A stretch of 64,000 bases of DNA from Actinomycetota bacterium. GTDB lineage: Bacteria; Actinomycetota; Acidimicrobiia; Acidimicrobiales; MedAcidi-G1. The stretch lies in NCBI GenBank assembly GCA_014381745.1, contig JACNLA010000028.1, positions 1 to 64,000 of the forward strand, given 5' to 3'. Below are positions 34,751-42,715 of the stretch, in pieces. Position 1 is the first letter of the stretch; every line of letters starts with the position of its first letter. Under the pieces are notes generated by a model. It was given only the letters and a program-made list of their open reading frames with translations, was not told the origin of the DNA and searched no databases. Position numbers and translations under genes: made by a program.

Positions 34751-34775
34751 AACCCTCAAGGTAAACCTGAGGGTT
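34751..34775 (+). promoter_or_regulatory. Perfect inverted repeat in the ftsZ leader
   Basis: aaccctca (34751-34758) and tgagggtt (34768-34775) are exact complements around the 9-base loop aggtaaacc, itself nearly self-complementary (aggt...acc). It lies between the promoter and the start codon, 65 bases upstream of the latter. There is no T tract, so a protein operator or an mRNA-stability hairpin is likelier than a terminator. Confidence 0.55.
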
Positions 34776-34839
34776 TGAAATGGGCCGGGAACCGTAAGAG
34801 CTCGTCGCAGGGCGGCACTAGAACCAGGAGAAGTTGATA

Positions 34840-35916
34840 GTGGGCAATCCACAGAATTATCTGGCCGTGATCAAGGTCGTCGGAATTGGTGGTGGCGGCG
34901 TGAACGCCATCAACCGGATGATCGACGCTGGTCTCAAGGGGGTTGAGTTCATCGCGGTGAACACAGACGCCCAGGCGCTGTTGATGAGCGATGCCGACGT
35001 GAAGTTGGACATCGGTCGAGAGCTGACGAGGGGACTCGGTGCAGGCGCCGACCCGGAACTCGGCCGTCAGGCTGCCGAAGAGCACCGTACCGACATTCAA
35101 GAAGCCCTCGACGGTGCTGACATGGTCTTCATCACGGCCGGTGAAGGCGGCGGAACCGGAACCGGTGCCGCCCCCATCGTGGCCGAGGTCGCCAAATCCG
35201 TAGGCGCGCTGACCATCGGTGTGGTGACCAGGCCGTTCGGCTTTGAGGGACGCCGCAGGGCTGTTCAGGCCGAGCACGGCATCGTTCAGCTGAAGGACCA
35301 GGTGGACACACAGATCGTGATACCCAATGACCGCCTCCTCTCGATTTCCGATGACAAGACCCCGCTCTTAGAGGCCTTTCAACTCGCCGACGAGGTCCTG
35401 CTCCACGGCGTCCAGGGGATCACCACCCTCATCACGACGCCGGGCCTCATCAACACCGACTTCGCTGATGTGAAGACCGTCATGGAAGATGCAGGATCCG
35501 CCCTTATGGGAGTCGGACAGGCGAGCGGTGAGAGCCGTGCCCTGAATGCCGCCCGCAAGGCAATCTCCAGCTCGCTCCTTGAGGCGTCGATCGAGGGAGC
35601 GCGGGGCGTGCTTCTCAACATCTCCGGTCCGGCCGATCTTGGCCTCTTTGAGGTGAACGAGGCAGCAGAGGTCATTCACGGCGTTGCCCATCCAGACGCC
35701 AACATCATCTTCGGTACCGTCGTTGACGATGAGATGGGCAGCGATGTCCGCGTAACCGTGATCGCCGCAGGCTTTGATCGCTGGGACGGTGATCGTCCAA
35801 TGGGCACATCCCGCAGCTCCACCGCCACTGCTGAGACGCCGATAGTCGACGTGTTCGCCGACCTGGCGAGCGACGACGGCGACGACGACCTGGATGTTCC
35901 GAGTTTCCTGAGGTAG
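34840..35916 (+). CDS. ftsZ: Cell division protein FtsZ
   Basis: A 358-residue tubulin-like GTPase that forms the division ring. The nucleotide loops are [21 protein letters not shown] and the tubulin signature GGGTGTG at 103-109; the T7 loop region is [11 protein letters not shown]. The C-terminal peptide [10 protein letters not shown] is the actinobacterial SepF/FtsW-binding tail, joined by a short linker of about 40 residues. GTG at 34840 is chosen because aggag is 9 bases upstream; a TTG two codons earlier is too close to it. There is no ftsA, so SepF is the probable membrane anchor. Confidence 0.96.
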   Translation: MGNPQNYLAVIKVVGIGGGGVNAINRMIDAGLKGVEFIAVNTDAQALLMSDADVKLDIGRELTRGLGAGADPELGRQAAEEHRTDIQEALDGADMVFITAGEGGGTGTGAAPIVAEVAKSVGALTIGVVTRPFGFEGRRRAVQAEHGIVQLKDQVDTQIVIPNDRLLSISDDKTPLLEAFQLADEVLLHGVQGITTLITTPGLINTDFADVKTVMEDAGSALMGVGQASGESRALNAARKAISSSLLEASIEGARGVLLNISGPADLGLFEVNEAAEVIHGVAHPDANIIFGTVVDDEMGSDVRVTVIAAGFDRWDGDRPMGTSRSSTATAETPIVDVFADLASDDGDDDLDVPSFLR

Positions 35917-35922
35917 TTCCAG

Positions 35923-36627
35923 ATGACCCGGGCCTTGGCCCGACGAGAGCTTGCGTCGGGCCATGTCGCATGGGTGCAGGTCTCCGAGATTGCAGACGGT
36001 GACATGGCTGGAGAGTCCCCTGTCTGTCGGCACCTGGCGCCCGACTCGACTGCTGGTGCATCGTTGACATGGTTGAGGCAGGTCCACGGAAGCCGGGTGG
36101 TTGTCGTGAATGAACCTGGTGGAGGCCGGGGAGCCGAAGCCGATGCCGCAGTAACCACCAAGGCCGGCTGCGTCCTCAGCATCCGGGTTGCGGACTGCGC
36201 CCCTGTCGTTTTGATGGCCGAAGGCGGAGGTCTGGCAGCGATCCATGCGGGCTGGCGGGGAGTACGTGACGGGGTGCTTGAAGTCGCGTCGGCGACCCTG
36301 CGCGACATGGTGCCTGGTCCGCAGAGTGCACTCATCGGACCATGTATTCACCCATGCTGTTATGAGTTCGACCCGGTGGACCTGGCGGCTCTTGCCGGGG
36401 ACCTGACCCCTGCTGTCCTTGGCGCCACACGAGACGGACAACCAGCACTGGATCTCCCCAATGCCGTCATGGCTTCACTGGAGAAGGCCGGGGTTAGCGA
36501 CTTTGAGGTTGATGGTGCATGCACGGCATGTGATGCCCGGTACTGGTCCTACAGGGAGACGGGCACAACAAGGCGTCAGGCGATGATCGCCGCACTCGAG
36601 CCACGGAGGACAGCAGATGCCAGATGA
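35923..36627 (+). CDS. pgeF: Multicopper-oxidase-like (YfiH/PgeF) family protein
   Basis: A 234-residue protein of the YfiH/LACC1 family, variously assigned purine-nucleoside phosphorylase or adenosine deaminase activity and peptidoglycan-editing roles (PgeF in E. coli). The metal site residues are in TWLRQVHGSRVV (His), VRVADCAPVVLM in the form IRVADCAPVV (Cys) and LAAIHAGWRGVRDGV (His). GPCIHPCCYEFDPV is the second conserved block. It follows ftsZ by 6 bases, as in many Gram-positive bacteria, and overlaps yggS by 11 bases. Confidence 0.9.
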   Translation: MTRALARRELASGHVAWVQVSEIADGDMAGESPVCRHLAPDSTAGASLTWLRQVHGSRVVVVNEPGGGRGAEADAAVTTKAGCVLSIRVADCAPVVLMAEGGGLAAIHAGWRGVRDGVLEVASATLRDMVPGPQSALIGPCIHPCCYEFDPVDLAALAGDLTPAVLGATRDGQPALDLPNAVMASLEKAGVSDFEVDGACTACDARYWSYRETGTTRRQAMIAALEPRRTADAR

Positions 36628-37294
36628 CGGGGCATCATCGGGGACGATCCCACCCCTGCCACTGATCCTTGAGCGAATTGCCGACCTGTCTGAGAAGCTT
36701 GCCAACCGCAGCGGAGGGCGAACCCGGTTGCTGCCGGTGACAAAGGCATTTCCCGTGGATGCGGTCTCGGCGGTGATGGAAGCCGGGTTCAGGGAGGTTG
36801 GCGAGAACTACGCACAGGAACTTCTAGAGAAGAACGGATTGATCCCAGAGGGCCTGGTGGACTGGCACATGATCGGAGGCCTCCAGAAGAACAAGGTGAG
36901 GCGTCTTGCAGGGGTGGTCACGCTGTGGCAGACCGTCGACCGGAGCACTCTCCTGGATGAAATCGCAAAGCGAGACCCCGGAGCGAGGGTGTTGATCCAG
37001 GTCGACCCTTTGGACGGTGCTGGAAAGGCCGGCTGCCCTCCAGGAGAGGTTGAGTCACTGGTAGTGAGGGGAGTTGAGTTGGGGCTGGACGTAGCCGGGC
37101 TCATGACCGTTGGCGCGGCCGGAGATCCGGAGCGGACGAGACATGCCTTCGGTGTCCTCGTTGATATGGCCGATCGCATGGAGTTGGTGGAGCGGTCGAT
37201 GGGAATGACCGACGACATGGAGATGGCCGTTGACATGGGGTCGACAATCGTGCGGGTGGGCAGGGCGATCTTCGGCACCAGACCGCCCCGATGA
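36617..37294 (+). CDS. yggS: PLP homeostasis protein YggS/PROSC
   Basis: A 225-residue single-domain PLP-binding protein of the alanine racemase N-terminal fold, thought to buffer free pyridoxal phosphate. The PLP lysine is in PVTKAFPVDAV (K43). HMIGGLQKNKVRRL, AGLMTVGA and the phosphate-binding SMGMTDDMEMAVDMGSTIVR follow. The signature serine and methionine segment (MGMTDDMEMA) differs slightly from the usual MGMSxDxxxA. It overlaps pgeF by 11 bases and precedes sepF. Confidence 0.92.
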   Translation: MPDDGASSGTIPPLPLILERIADLSEKLANRSGGRTRLLPVTKAFPVDAVSAVMEAGFREVGENYAQELLEKNGLIPEGLVDWHMIGGLQKNKVRRLAGVVTLWQTVDRSTLLDEIAKRDPGARVLIQVDPLDGAGKAGCPPGEVESLVVRGVELGLDVAGLMTVGAAGDPERTRHAFGVLVDMADRMELVERSMGMTDDMEMAVDMGSTIVRVGRAIFGTRPPR

Positions 37295-37387
37295 TGTAAC
37301 GCTCTCCCAGGCCTGTGGCCTTCATCTCAGCTTCCTGGTCCGGGGTGTCCGCATGAAGGGCCCCCTTGCAGGTACCATCCTGACGAG

Positions 37388-37405
37388 GCCACGGGGCTCC
37401 GTGGC
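37388..37405 (+). promoter_or_regulatory. Hairpin upstream of sepF
   Basis: gccacgg (37388-37394) pairs exactly with ccgtggc (37399-37405) around ggct. It lies in the 141-base yggS-sepF spacer and has no T tract, so it may be a regulatory or processing element rather than a terminator. I see no clear promoter hexamers in the spacer. Confidence 0.35.
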
Positions 37406-37435
37406 AACCACAGCCCGGGACGGAAGCCGAAGTCG

Positions 37436-37948
37436 ATGCCCATAATGAGGAAAGCCCTTTTGTGGCTGGGTCTGGGACCCGATGATGCCTACGAAGAGTA
37501 CGGCACCGAGTCCTGGGTGAATCAGGGGCCTCTCACGTCCGGTGAGTTCGTAGAGGCCAGGGCCGCCGCTGACAACACGGGAAACGTCCACCAGTTGAGG
37601 GCGACCGATGAGTCCTCCACCTCGGTTAGAGCCTTGCCGATGGAGCCAAGTGGAACGGTCAGGCCACTTCAGCCCGCTGTCGCCGTCAAGCCCCACACGG
37701 TGTCGCCCGCCTCTTTCAACGATGCACCTGAGCTGGCCGACAGGTTCATGGCAAGCCAGCCCGTCATCGTGAACCTGCAGGGTGTCGACGGCAAGGTGGC
37801 CCGCCGCATAATCGATTTCGCCAGCGGCCTCTGTTACGGCAAGGAGGGTCAGATGGAGCGTGTCACCAGCCAGGTGTACCTGCTGACCCCGTCGGACGTG
37901 GAGGTCTCAGCTGAAGATCGAAGGCGGCTCGAGGACTCCGGCTCGTAG
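37436..37948 (+). CDS. sepF: Cell division protein SepF
   Basis: A 170-residue SepF. The first residues (MPIMRKALLWLGLGPDD) form the amphipathic membrane-binding helix, followed by a variable acidic linker. The C-terminal SepF domain (PVIVNLQGVDGKVARRIIDFASGLCYG and VYLLTPSDVEVS) binds the FtsZ tail. In ftsA-lacking Actinobacteria SepF tethers FtsZ to the membrane. The start may be 37436 or the ATG 9 bases later. Confidence 0.93.
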   Translation: MPIMRKALLWLGLGPDDAYEEYGTESWVNQGPLTSGEFVEARAAADNTGNVHQLRATDESSTSVRALPMEPSGTVRPLQPAVAVKPHTVSPASFNDAPELADRFMASQPVIVNLQGVDGKVARRIIDFASGLCYGKEGQMERVTSQVYLLTPSDVEVSAEDRRRLEDSGS

Positions 37949-37981
37949 AGCTGAACATCCAGACGGAAACCCACTGATCTG

Positions 37982-38239
37982 ATGGCATCACTCGTGTGCA
38001 CGTTCCTGCAGTTGTACATCTTCGTTCTTCTCGTTCGCGTGGTGTTGTCGTGGTTCCCCATCTCACCGCAGGGGGGCATGGCAACCGTTGCCGGGTTTCT
38101 CTATATGGTCACAGACCCCGTCCTACTTCCGCTCCGCAGGTTTCTGCCGCCGGTCCGGATGGGTGCAATGGCACTTGATCTCTCGCCTCTGGTTGCGTTC
38201 TTTGGAATCTCCTTTTTGATGAGCCTGCTCTGCAGCTGA
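37982..38239 (+). CDS. YggT-family membrane protein
   Basis: An 85-residue YggT protein with two membrane helices flanking the family motif TDPVLLPLRRFLPPVR. It occupies the usual place between sepF and divIVA in Gram-positive bacteria. The function is unsettled; roles in osmotic stress and in division-complex placement have been proposed for relatives. Confidence 0.88.
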   Translation: MASLVCTFLQLYIFVLLVRVVLSWFPISPQGGMATVAGFLYMVTDPVLLPLRRFLPPVRMGAMALDLSPLVAFFGISFLMSLLCS

Positions 38240-38281
38240 GGGGTGGGGCCGGGGGTGCATCTCCAAACGTAGGTCCAGCGT

Positions 38282-38293
38282 TACGATCCCGGC
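38282..38293 (+). promoter_or_regulatory. Putative leaderless promoter (-10) of divIVA
   Basis: tacgat (38282-38287) ends 6 bases before the ATG at 38294, and no ribosome-binding site is present. The eight bases tacgatcc match those at the AlaC-like gene. Confidence 0.5.
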
Positions 38294-38803
38294 ATGGAAT
38301 CCGGTGACATCATCCACGAACTGGACGAGGCCGACTTCAGCACGAAGATGCGTGGCTACGACCCGTTTGAGGTTGATGAACTGCTCGACCGTGCAGGTCA
38401 GGAGATCAAATCCGTCAGGAGCGAGCTCAAGTCGGCCATCGACCGGGCTGACATGGCAGAGGCGCGGCTCGAGGCCGAACTCGAGCCTGCACGGGGTGCG
38501 CGAACAGATGCGGAGGGTGCCCTGGTTGCGGCAGAGGAAGAATCGCGGCGGATCCGCGAGGAGGCTGAAACCGAGGTGCAGAGCATCCGGACTGCGGCCG
38601 AGATCGAGCTCAGGAGCGCAATCGAAGAAGGACGGCGGCAGTTGATTGCCGAAACCGAGGAGCTGACCAGGGCTCGTGACGCCATTCGCGACGACATGAG
38701 CATGGACGAACGGCATGTGAGAGCCCACAGGGACCGGATCCTTGCAGCCGTCGAGGATCTCGGCAGGCTTGCAGAGTCGCTGACGCCAGAAGCCACCTCC
38801 TAG
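38294..38803 (+). CDS. divIVA: DivIVA/Wag31-like polar growth protein
   Basis: A 169-residue coiled-coil protein. The N-terminal membrane-binding domain shows FSTKMRGYDPFEVDELLDRA, in which the RGYDPxxVDxxL core marks the DivIVA family. The rest is an uninterrupted charged coiled coil (about residues 35-160). In Actinobacteria DivIVA (Wag31) marks poles and directs tip growth. The family is usually 200-400 residues, so this is a short form without the Wag31 Pro-rich linker. Downstream of yggT, in the standard order. Confidence 0.88.
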   Translation: MESGDIIHELDEADFSTKMRGYDPFEVDELLDRAGQEIKSVRSELKSAIDRADMAEARLEAELEPARGARTDAEGALVAAEEESRRIREEAETEVQSIRTAAEIELRSAIEEGRRQLIAETEELTRARDAIRDDMSMDERHVRAHRDRILAAVEDLGRLAESLTPEATS

Positions 38804-38819
38804 CACCTCAGGTGCTTTC
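38802..38819 (+). terminator. Small hairpin after divIVA
   Basis: agcac (38802-38806) and gtgct (38812-38816) flank ctcag and are followed by ttt. The stem begins within the divIVA stop codon. It is a weak terminator candidate. Confidence 0.3.
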
Positions 38820-38967
38820 GAAGGTCACATCCAACCGGTTCTCTCCACCTCCCGATACGATGCGCGGCCGCACAGTCCGTGATCAATCGGTCTAACCCGG
38901 GCGGCTTTGGGCTGAACACTGGTGGATAAGGCTCCAGACCGGGCCCTACAGGTGATCGGAGAGGTCA

Positions 38968-39600
38968 ATGGCTGCTGAAGGCAAGTCGAAGGCTCCGGCC
39001 AAGAAGAAGGCCGTGGCGAAGAAGGCTCCTGTGAAGAAGAAGGCCGTGGCGAAGAAGGCTCCTGTGAAGAAGAAGGCCGTGGCGAAGAAGGCTCCTGTGA
39101 AGAAGAAGGCCGTGGCGAAGAAGGCTCCTGTGAAGAAGAAGGCCGTGGCGAAGAAGGCTCCTGTGAAGAAGAAGGCCGTGGCGAAGAAGGCTCCGGCCAA
39201 GAAGAAGGTTCCTGCGAAGAAGTCTCGTCTCGACAAGCCCTTCGTAGCGGCCCAAAAGGCGCTGCTCCTTGAAGAGCGTGCCACGTACCTGCAGAGTGCA
39301 ACCACCCTCCAGGAGGAAGCTGATTCTCTGCTCGAGAGCCGCGATCCCGGCGACGTCCAGTTCGACGAAGAGTCAGGCGAGGGCGACACCCTCGCCGTTG
39401 AAAGGGATCTGGACCTGGCACTAAGCGCCCAGGCCCGTGACGCCGTAGATGAGATAGATGCAGCGCTGGACCGGATACGCCGAGGGGTATACGGCATCTG
39501 CACCACCTCGGGCCAACCAATACCAAAGGCCAGGCTGAAGGCCATCCCGTGGGCGGCTGAGCGGGTAGAGGTCAAGGCCGGAGGCCTTGGTCGGCGCTGA
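38968..39600 (+). CDS. DksA/TraR-like protein with a lysine-rich repeat tail
   Basis: A 210-residue protein. Residues 1-90 are a basic tail containing six copies of KKKAVAKKAP(V/A), resembling histone H1 tails. Residues about 95-205 match the DksA/TraR coiled coil and finger (ALSAQARDAVDEIDAALDRI, then RGVYGICTTSGQPIPKARLK). The finger normally has four zinc cysteines; only the first remains (C at GIC), the others being TTS, and VEVKAG where CVxC is expected. It may bind DNA through the tail and RNA polymerase through the coiled coil (inference). The ribosome-binding site is ggagagg; it lies 2 bases upstream of lspA. Confidence 0.85.
   Translation: MAAEGKSKAPAKKKAVAKKAPVKKKAVAKKAPVKKKAVAKKAPVKKKAVAKKAPVKKKAVAKKAPVKKKAVAKKAPAKKKVPAKKSRLDKPFVAAQKALLLEERATYLQSATTLQEEADSLLESRDPGDVQFDEESGEGDTLAVERDLDLALSAQARDAVDEIDAALDRIRRGVYGICTTSGQPIPKARLKAIPWAAERVEVKAGGLGRR
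39001..39198 (+). repeat. Six 33-bp tandem repeats (lysine-tail repeats)
   Basis: Six consecutive 33-base units, each encoding KKKAVAKKAP(V/A), almost identical at the DNA level (aagaagaaggccgtggcgaa core) except at the ends. Whole units can be gained or lost without a frameshift, so copy number should vary between strains. Confidence 0.95.
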
Positions 39601-39602
39601 GC

Positions 39603-40085
39603 ATGCAGGCCGACTGGTCCGGTCGGTGGACGATGCCAGCACTCGCCGGCGTCGTGGTCCTGACTCTGGACCAACTGACGAAGCGATGGGCCCTGGACTT
39701 CCTCCGCGACGGTCGAACGGTTGACCTCTTCTGGACACTTCGCCTTCGCCTGGTCGAGAACACCGGCGCCGCATTCAGTCAGGGGGAGGGCCTCGGACCG
39801 CTAATCGGGCTGCTTGTGTTGGGTGTGGTGGTCGTCCTGGCGCGGATCGGTGCCAAAACGGCTGATCCGCTGGCACGCGTGACGGTTGGCGCTGTCATAG
39901 GCGGAGCTCTGGGGAACCTCTTCGACCGGGCATTTCGCTCCGATGGCGGGCTGCTCGGCGGAGCCGTGGTCGACTTCATCGACCTCCAGTGGTGGCCCGT
40001 GTTCAACCTCGCCGACTCCGTCGTCGTTGTTGGTGCCGTCGTCATTCTCTGGCTGGGGAATCAGAGAGGGGAGCACACGGCATGA
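39603..40085 (+). CDS. lspA: Lipoprotein signal peptidase (signal peptidase II)
   Basis: A 160-residue membrane aspartyl protease that removes lipoprotein signal peptides. It shows the four-helix topology, VENTGAAFS (conserved asparagine), GNLFDR with catalytic D108, and [17 protein letters not shown] with catalytic D138. The ATG is 2 bases after the DksA-like gene, and the TGA overlaps the rluD ATG (ATGA). It can process the GerMN lipoprotein encoded at 13396. Confidence 0.95.
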   Translation: MQADWSGRWTMPALAGVVVLTLDQLTKRWALDFLRDGRTVDLFWTLRLRLVENTGAAFSQGEGLGPLIGLLVLGVVVVLARIGAKTADPLARVTVGAVIGGALGNLFDRAFRSDGGLLGGAVVDFIDLQWWPVFNLADSVVVVGAVVILWLGNQRGEHTA

Positions 40086-41107
40086 TCGACCCTGTCGACC
40101 CTGTCGACCCTGTCGACCCTGTCGACCCTGTCGACCCTGTCGACCCTGTCGACCCTGTCGACCCTGTCGACCCTGTCGGCCATGAGATGTCTGAGACCAT
40201 TCCCAGTGCCCTGGATGGTGAGCGCCTGGACCGTGTCGTAGCTCTCCTTGGTGCTGTGAGCAGGAACAGGGCAGCGACGGCCATAGATGCAGGTGCCGTT
40301 TGGGTGGATGGAGCACCCTGCACACACAGGGCCCACCGGGTGTGCACAGGTGAAGAGTTGAAGATCACGGACCTGAGCCGCGACGAGAAGGCCGGGCCCG
40401 AACCTGATGCCGATGTTTCGGTGTCTGTTACGTACGCCGATGACGAGGTCATCGTCGTCGAGAAGCCAACGGGAATGATCGTTCACCCCGGAGCCGGAAA
40501 CGAGTCCGGCACCCTCCTCAACGGCCTTCTGGCCTCCCACCCTGAGATTCGTGGCGTGGGCTCCTCTGCGCGACCTGGAATCGTCCATCGACTCGACAGG
40601 GGCACATCGGGACTGTTGGTGGTTGCCCGCACGCAGGCTGCATACGACAGCCTCGTAGGCCAGTTGGCGGACCGCTCGATGGGCCGTCGCTACGTTGCCT
40701 TGGCGTGGGGCCGGTTCGAAGAGTTGCGGGGTCTCGTCGATGCTCCGATCGGCCGCTCGCCACGCGATCGCACCCAGATGGCCGTCGTAGCCAGCGGCAA
40801 GGAAGCCAGAACCGGTTATGAGGTGAAGTGCATGTGGTCAGCACCTGAGGTGTCCCTTGTCGAGTGTCGCCTTGAAACCGGTCGGACGCACCAGATAAGG
40901 GTTCACCTTGCAGCTATCGGTCACCCGCTGGTGGGAGACGATGCATATGGGGGCAGTCGACCTGCAATCGACGCCAACCGGCCGTTCCTGCACGCCGAGT
41001 ACCTTGCGTTCGACCAACCGGACAGCGGCGAAAGGCTGGAGTTCAACTCGGCGCTTCCCGAGGAGCTAACCGGCCTCCTTGAAGACCTGGGAGCACCTGA
41101 CGCCTGA
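40082..41107 (+). CDS. RluD-type pseudouridine synthase with DPV-repeat N-terminus
   Basis: A 341-residue RluA-family 23S rRNA pseudouridine synthase. After the N-terminal tail comes an S4 domain ([22 protein letters not shown]), then the catalytic block [18 protein letters not shown] with D172 and the [19 protein letters not shown] motif. The tail is M-I-(DPV)x10, encoded by a nine-base repeat. Starting at the ATG overlapping the lspA stop (with gaggggag upstream) includes the repeat. The in-frame ATG at 40187 would give a normal 307-residue enzyme without it. Confidence 0.92.
   Translation: MIDPVDPVDPVDPVDPVDPVDPVDPVDPVDPVGHEMSETIPSALDGERLDRVVALLGAVSRNRAATAIDAGAVWVDGAPCTHRAHRVCTGEELKITDLSRDEKAGPEPDADVSVSVTYADDEVIVVEKPTGMIVHPGAGNESGTLLNGLLASHPEIRGVGSSARPGIVHRLDRGTSGLLVVARTQAAYDSLVGQLADRSMGRRYVALAWGRFEELRGLVDAPIGRSPRDRTQMAVVASGKEARTGYEVKCMWSAPEVSLVECRLETGRTHQIRVHLAAIGHPLVGDDAYGGSRPAIDANRPFLHAEYLAFDQPDSGERLEFNSALPEELTGLLEDLGAPDA
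40088..40177 (+). repeat. Ten 9-bp tandem repeats (gaccctgtc)
   Basis: Exactly ten identical copies of gaccctgtc, in frame, placed six bases after the rluD-like ATG and encoding Asp-Pro-Val. Each copy contains part of a gtcgac palindrome at the junctions. Perfect identity implies recent expansion by slippage. Confidence 0.97.
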
Positions 41108-41122
41108 GCGCAGCGGTCGTGG

Positions 41123-41563
41123 TCAGCTGCCGGGCCAGGTTGACTCGCCCCGGGCCATGGCGGCGATGTCGTCGAGGGTGAACGAATCCAGATACTCGCG
41201 CATATGGGTTCCTGCGCTGGCCCAGATGGAGAGCAGCACGCACTGGCCCTCGTGGTCGCAGGCACCGTCAGTATGTGGATCGGTGAAGTCGCCTGCGACG
41301 ATCGGTCCGTCCACAGCCGACACGATCTGGGACAAAAGGATTGACCCCGGTTCCCGGGCCAGCACGTAGCCGCCTCCGACTCCTCGCTTGGAGCGCACTA
41401 TCCCGGCCCCTTTCAGGGCCAACAGGATCTGCTCAAGGTAGGGCTGGGGCAGGCCCGTGCCGTCGGCGATGTCACGCACGGAACGGGGGGTCTTTCCGTC
41501 GCCGTGGAGTGCAAGCGAGAGGAGGGCGCGGCTCGCATAGTCGCCGCGGGTAGAGACCTTCAC
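41123..41563 (-). CDS. Rrf2-family transcriptional regulator
   Basis: A 146-residue winged-helix regulator of the Rrf2 family (IscR, NsrR, RsrR). The N-terminus is KVSTRGDYASRALLSLAL, with the recognition region LPQPYLEQILLALKGAGIVRSKRGVGGGY. The effector loop has only two cysteines (CDHEGQC), where cluster-binding relatives carry three. It may bind a cluster with other ligands or use the cysteines as a redox switch. The GTG at 41563 begins the conserved region; the longer frame beyond it overlaps the divergent gene. Confidence 0.88.
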   Translation of the reverse strand: MKVSTRGDYASRALLSLALHGDGKTPRSVRDIADGTGLPQPYLEQILLALKGAGIVRSKRGVGGGYVLAREPGSILLSQIVSAVDGPIVAGDFTDPHTDGACDHEGQCVLLSIWASAGTHMREYLDSFTLDDIAAMARGESTWPGS

Positions 41564-41577
41564 AGAGAGCGATCCTA
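41564..41577 (-). promoter_or_regulatory. Putative leaderless promoter (-10) of the Rrf2 gene
   Basis: On the minus strand, taggat (41577-41572) ends 8 bases before the GTG. There is no separate ribosome-binding site at a normal distance. Confidence 0.4.
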
Positions 41578-41611
41578 GACGGCGCCGGCTCACGGTACGG
41601 TCGTGGGCCAA

Positions 41612-42715
41612 ATGAGCGAACAAGGCAACCCGCTTGCCCCAGACTACGAAAACGCCTGCATCACCCATCTGGTACCTGCGTTGCTGGAGGGCACTGCACA
41701 GCCTGACTGGCTTCCGGCTGGGATGCTCGAGGCCGACAGCGTCGTGTTGCTCGTGCTGGACGGGCTGGGATGGAACCAACTCCGCTCACGACCCACCGCT
41801 GCACCCACAATGGCTGCACTGGACGGGGGCCCGATCACCACTGTGGCCCCAAGCACAACGGCCGCAGCGCTCACGTCGATCTCCACCGGCTGCCCACCTG
41901 GTGAGCACGGTCTCCTCGGCTACAGGGTCGCAGTAGCCGACGGCGTGCTGAACACCCTTCGCTGGAACACGGCAGACGGTGACGCACGCTCCAGGCACGA
42001 CCCGGCGGCCTTCCAGCCGCTGGACTGCTTCGGGGCACAGAGGCCGCCGGTGGTGACATGGAAGGCCTTCGCCGATTCCGGTTTCACCAGGGCTCATCTG
42101 GCCGGCGCCAGGCTGACCGGTTACGAGAACAGATCCGGGCTGGTGGACAACGTCGTCGATCTCGTTGCCGCCCACGAACCGTTCGTCTACGCCTACTGGG
42201 ACGGAATAGACCACACGGCCCACGAGTTTGGCCTTACCGGCAGGTACGAGGAGGAGCTGGCTGAATGTGACCAGATGGTCGCTTCGCTGCTTGATCGACT
42301 CCCACCGGGGACGGGCCTGCTCGTCACCGCAGACCATGGACAGGTTCATGTGGGGGACTCGATGATCGAGTTGCCCCACGATGTGACCACGCTCCTCTCG
42401 GGACAGAGTGGAGAGGCCCGCTTCAGGTGGCTCCATGCCCAACCCGGAGCGTCGCGCGACCTTGAGACGGCATCAAGAGAGATCTTCGGAGAGACCGCAT
42501 GGGTACGAACAGTTGACGAGGTGATCGAAGCGGGTTGGCTGGGACCGGAGGTCACGCCGGCAGCACGGTCAAGGCTCGGCGACGTAGCGCTCGTGGCGAG
42601 GGACGGGGTGGGGTTCATCGATCCGGCCGAGGTCATCCCCATAGCCCTGATCGGACGACACGGTTCGCTGACACCCGACGAGATGTTGGTGCCTGCCCTC
42701 GGGGCGGTCGTCTGA
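41612..42715 (+). CDS. Type I phosphodiesterase/nucleotide pyrophosphatase-like enzyme
   Basis: A 367-residue alkaline-phosphatase superfamily enzyme. The metal site is spread over VVLLVLDGLGWN (first Asp), STTAAALTSISTG (nucleophile Thr or Ser), YWDGIDHTAHEFG (Asp and His ligands), VTADHGQVH (Asp-His) and the last His in IGRHGS. Such enzymes hydrolyse phosphodiesters or pyrophosphates; the substrate here is unknown. The start could be the ATG at 41612 or GTG at 41603. Its stop abuts the bpa start. Confidence 0.87.
   Translation: MSEQGNPLAPDYENACITHLVPALLEGTAQPDWLPAGMLEADSVVLLVLDGLGWNQLRSRPTAAPTMAALDGGPITTVAPSTTAAALTSISTGCPPGEHGLLGYRVAVADGVLNTLRWNTADGDARSRHDPAAFQPLDCFGAQRPPVVTWKAFADSGFTRAHLAGARLTGYENRSGLVDNVVDLVAAHEPFVYAYWDGIDHTAHEFGLTGRYEEELAECDQMVASLLDRLPPGTGLLVTADHGQVHVGDSMIELPHDVTTLLSGQSGEARFRWLHAQPGASRDLETASREIFGETAWVRTVDEVIEAGWLGPEVTPAARSRLGDVALVARDGVGFIDPAEVIPIALIGRHGSLTPDEMLVPALGAVV

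Noticed and set aside
39001-40177. The tandem repeats as a CRISPR array
   Set aside because: The units (33 and 9 bp) are contiguous with no spacers, are in frame, and there are no cas genes.
40088-40177. The nine-base repeats as an on/off phase-variation switch
   Set aside because: Nine is a multiple of three, so copy change cannot shift the frame; only length or translation efficiency would vary.
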